64,000 nt of DNA from an uncultured Chloroflexota bacterium (GTDB taxonomy: Bacteria; Chloroflexota; Chloroflexia; Chloroflexales; Chloroflexaceae), in contig CAKZKA010000038.1 in NCBI GenBank assembly GCA_937120965.1, positions 1 to 64,000 on the forward strand, given 5' to 3'. The translations under genes and the position numbers were made by a program. Shown piece after piece: positions 62,653 through 64,000 of the stretch. The notes under the pieces are model-generated. The model saw only the letters and a list, made by a program, of their open reading frames with translations, made no database searches and was not told where the DNA came from. Within the stretch, counting starts at the first letter, position 1. The number at the start of each line of letters is the position of its first letter.

Positions 62653-64000
62653 CTACCAGGAAACGCGGAGGGCGGCGCGAAAGATGACACTGTGGGCGAA
62701 GAGTGCCAGCAAGGCCAGGGCCGCCAGGCTGCCGCGCCGGTCGTATTGTTCCATGATACCATCAGCGAGAACCGCTGCAATCAGGATGTGGCTGAAGAGC
62801 CACACGCGCTCGATCTCGCGGTAGAACAGGCCGGAGAAGAGCATCCCCAGCAGCAGGGCCACGAGGCCGAGAGCGAGCGCATCGGCGGGCCGGTCCACGC
62901 CGGCCCGGGTGCGCGCGATCCCGGCCTGTCCATCGCGGCCAAGCCGGTAGAGCAGCCATGGCCCGAGGAACCAGGCATAGGCGATGCTGTTGACGGCCAG
63001 AAAGTAGAGGTAGCTCGACAGGCCGAGGGGGGGCACGCGGGCCGCAACGTCGAGGCGGTTATTGGCCACGCCGCTGAAGAATGCCGCCAGGCTGTCGTAG
63101 CCGGTGGCGAGCCACAGCGCGCCCAGCAGCAGCAGCACGACACCGGCCAGCACCCCGCCTAGCGCGGCCCAGCGCAGCGCGTCTTCAGGTCGCCGCGGGC
63201 CAAGGACGAGGCGACGCGCGACCAGCGCCAGGACGACCAGCGCCAGCATGAGCGTGGTGAAGCTGAACAGCAGGCCCAGGGCGATCCAGACCCCTGCGAT
63301 GAGGGCGGCGCGGAGCTGGGGCGCCAGCGACGCCGCGGGCTGCTCGAGGATCACCAGGGCGCGGTAGAGGCCATAGATCGCCCAGGCCAGCACCGTGGCA
63401 TAGAGCGCGTCCATCGAGGTGACGCTGTAGATCATAAACGCCGGCAGCAGCGCGTAGATCGCCGCCGCCAGGATCGCCGCCCGCTGGCCAGCCAGCGCCG
63501 CCGTCAGCCGGTAGGTCGGCCAGACCCCCAGGGCCGCCAAGGCGACCACCACCCAGGTCGCCGGCTCAGGTCCCGGCCCGAAGAGACGCTCGACACCCCA
63601 GAGGAAGAGCGTGCTGCCGGGCGGGTGGGTCCGGTTATGCAGCACCAGATCGGGCATACTGGCCACGTAGCCCCGCAAAAAGCCGAGCGGATCGGCGCCG
63701 ACGCGGGGCACGTCGTGGATGTAGCTACCGGTCTGTTCGGCGAAGTGCTGGAACAGTGACGGGTAGCCGCGCAGACCGGCTTTGAGGGTGACGGGCAGCA
63801 GGGCGGCAGCCAGGGCCGTCACGGTGATAACCAGCCAGGCTGCGGGTGGTTGTGGGGCGCGCAGCCAGGCGAGGATCAGCGCGGCGAAGGCGCCGAAAAG
63901 GACCACCGCGGGCAGCACGCCCCAGCCGAAGGCGCTACCGGCGCGGGCCATCAATGGGAAGGGCCACAGATAGCCCTCGCGGTGGGCCAGGACGTACCAG
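62653..64000 (-). CDS. Polytopic membrane protein, GT-C/PMT-like (5' end beyond window)
   Basis: At least 449 codons; the frame stays open to the window edge ([16 protein letters not shown] precedes the first possible starts), so the gene is partial. About ten hydrophobic segments. [19 protein letters not shown] and a [19 protein letters not shown] helix resemble lipid-linked sugar transferases of the PMT/ArnT (GT39-like) group, in which an acidic pair in the first loop is catalytic; that loop would be off the window. It ends 8 bp before SpoVR, so the two may be co-transcribed. Confidence 0.75.
   Translation of the reverse strand, partial: WYVLAHREGYLWPFPLMARAGSAFGWGVLPAVVLFGAFAALILAWLRAPQPPAAWLVITVTALAAALLPVTLKAGLRGYPSLFQHFAEQTGSYIHDVPRVGADPLGFLRGYVASMPDLVLHNRTHPPGSTLFLWGVERLFGPGPEPATWVVVALAALGVWPTYRLTAALAGQRAAILAAAIYALLPAFMIYSVTSMDALYATVLAWAIYGLYRALVILEQPAASLAPQLRAALIAGVWIALGLLFSFTTLMLALVVLALVARRLVLGPRRPEDALRWAALGGVLAGVVLLLLGALWLATGYDSLAAFFSGVANNRLDVAARVPPLGLSSYLYFLAVNSIAYAWFLGPWLLYRLGRDGQAGIARTRAGVDRPADALALGLVALLLGMLFSGLFYREIERVWLFSHILIAAVLADGIMEQYDRRGSLAALALLALFAHSVIFRAALRVSW

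Noticed and set aside
60962-62824. A 620-codon open frame on the plus strand
   Set aside because: Antisense to prmC and SpoVR, whose family motifs are intact on the minus strand.

Overview
The window is GC-rich and carries a dense, mostly single-copy bacterial gene set interrupted by many short GC-rich dispersed repeats. Gene content points to a filamentous Chloroflexota, probably Chloroflexales: ferredoxin-linked 2-oxoacid metabolism, a variant cytochrome c maturation system, HEAT and DUF937 proteins, and extended -10 promoters. This assignment is inferred from gene content and style; no rRNA or phylogenetic marker tree was available.

Layout. 0-4 kb (minus strand): a hypothetical protein, a YdjM-like membrane hydrolase, a HEAT protein, rnhB, a methyltransferase and rplS. 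4.5-15 kb: glnA with a strong terminator, a DNA-repair-associated radical SAM protein, an operon-like run of a membrane protein, an alpha/beta-hydrolase-like protein, a 596-aa unknown and a holin-like protein, then a polysaccharide deacetylase and a DUF937 protein. 15-23 kb: a 0.7 kb tandem array of hairpins, a second radical SAM protein, a family 4 glycosidase, an MFS exporter with an operator-like palindrome, a TetR regulator, and a GrdB/PrdB-like protein with an in-frame UGA that is best read as selenocysteine.

23.5-35.4 kb is the most striking region: an 11-gene minus-strand cluster, in transcription order hdrA (a double-length fusion), mvhD, an FrhB-like iron-sulfur flavoprotein, hdrC, hdrB, tfrB, tfrA and korDABC. 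It links a 2-oxoacid:ferredoxin oxidoreductase to a heterodisulfide-reductase-type flavin module and a soluble fumarate reductase/succinate dehydrogenase. The likely job (inference) is flavin-based electron bifurcation or confurcation between ferredoxin, a hydride carrier and the fumarate/succinate couple.

36-49 kb: trpD and trpC, a zinc-ribbon membrane protein, a complete 1451-bp insertion sequence with a frameshifted transposase, a secreted CAP-domain protein, long-form hpf with a structured leader, a GT4 glycosyltransferase, a YyaL-like thioredoxin-domain protein, tRNA-Gly(CCC) and an orphan OmpR-type regulator. 48-57.4 kb (minus): a cytochrome c maturation locus ccmA-B-C-D-E-F, with a CxxxY-type CcmE, followed by two proteins that fuse a degenerate J-domain to Ccm-type modules (TPR and ResA-like thioredoxin). 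57.9-64 kb: an alpha/beta hydrolase, a coiled-coil membrane protein, prmC, a SpoVR protein and a partial polytopic membrane protein cut by the window end.

Several repeat families occupy nearly every large intergenic gap, sometimes inside operons: a CCCTCCC-type hairpin module, a module centred on the palindrome GGGGAAACCCGGTTTCCCC, a ~105-bp module that follows the first one, two MITE-like elements with terminal inverted repeats, and a long GC-hairpin.
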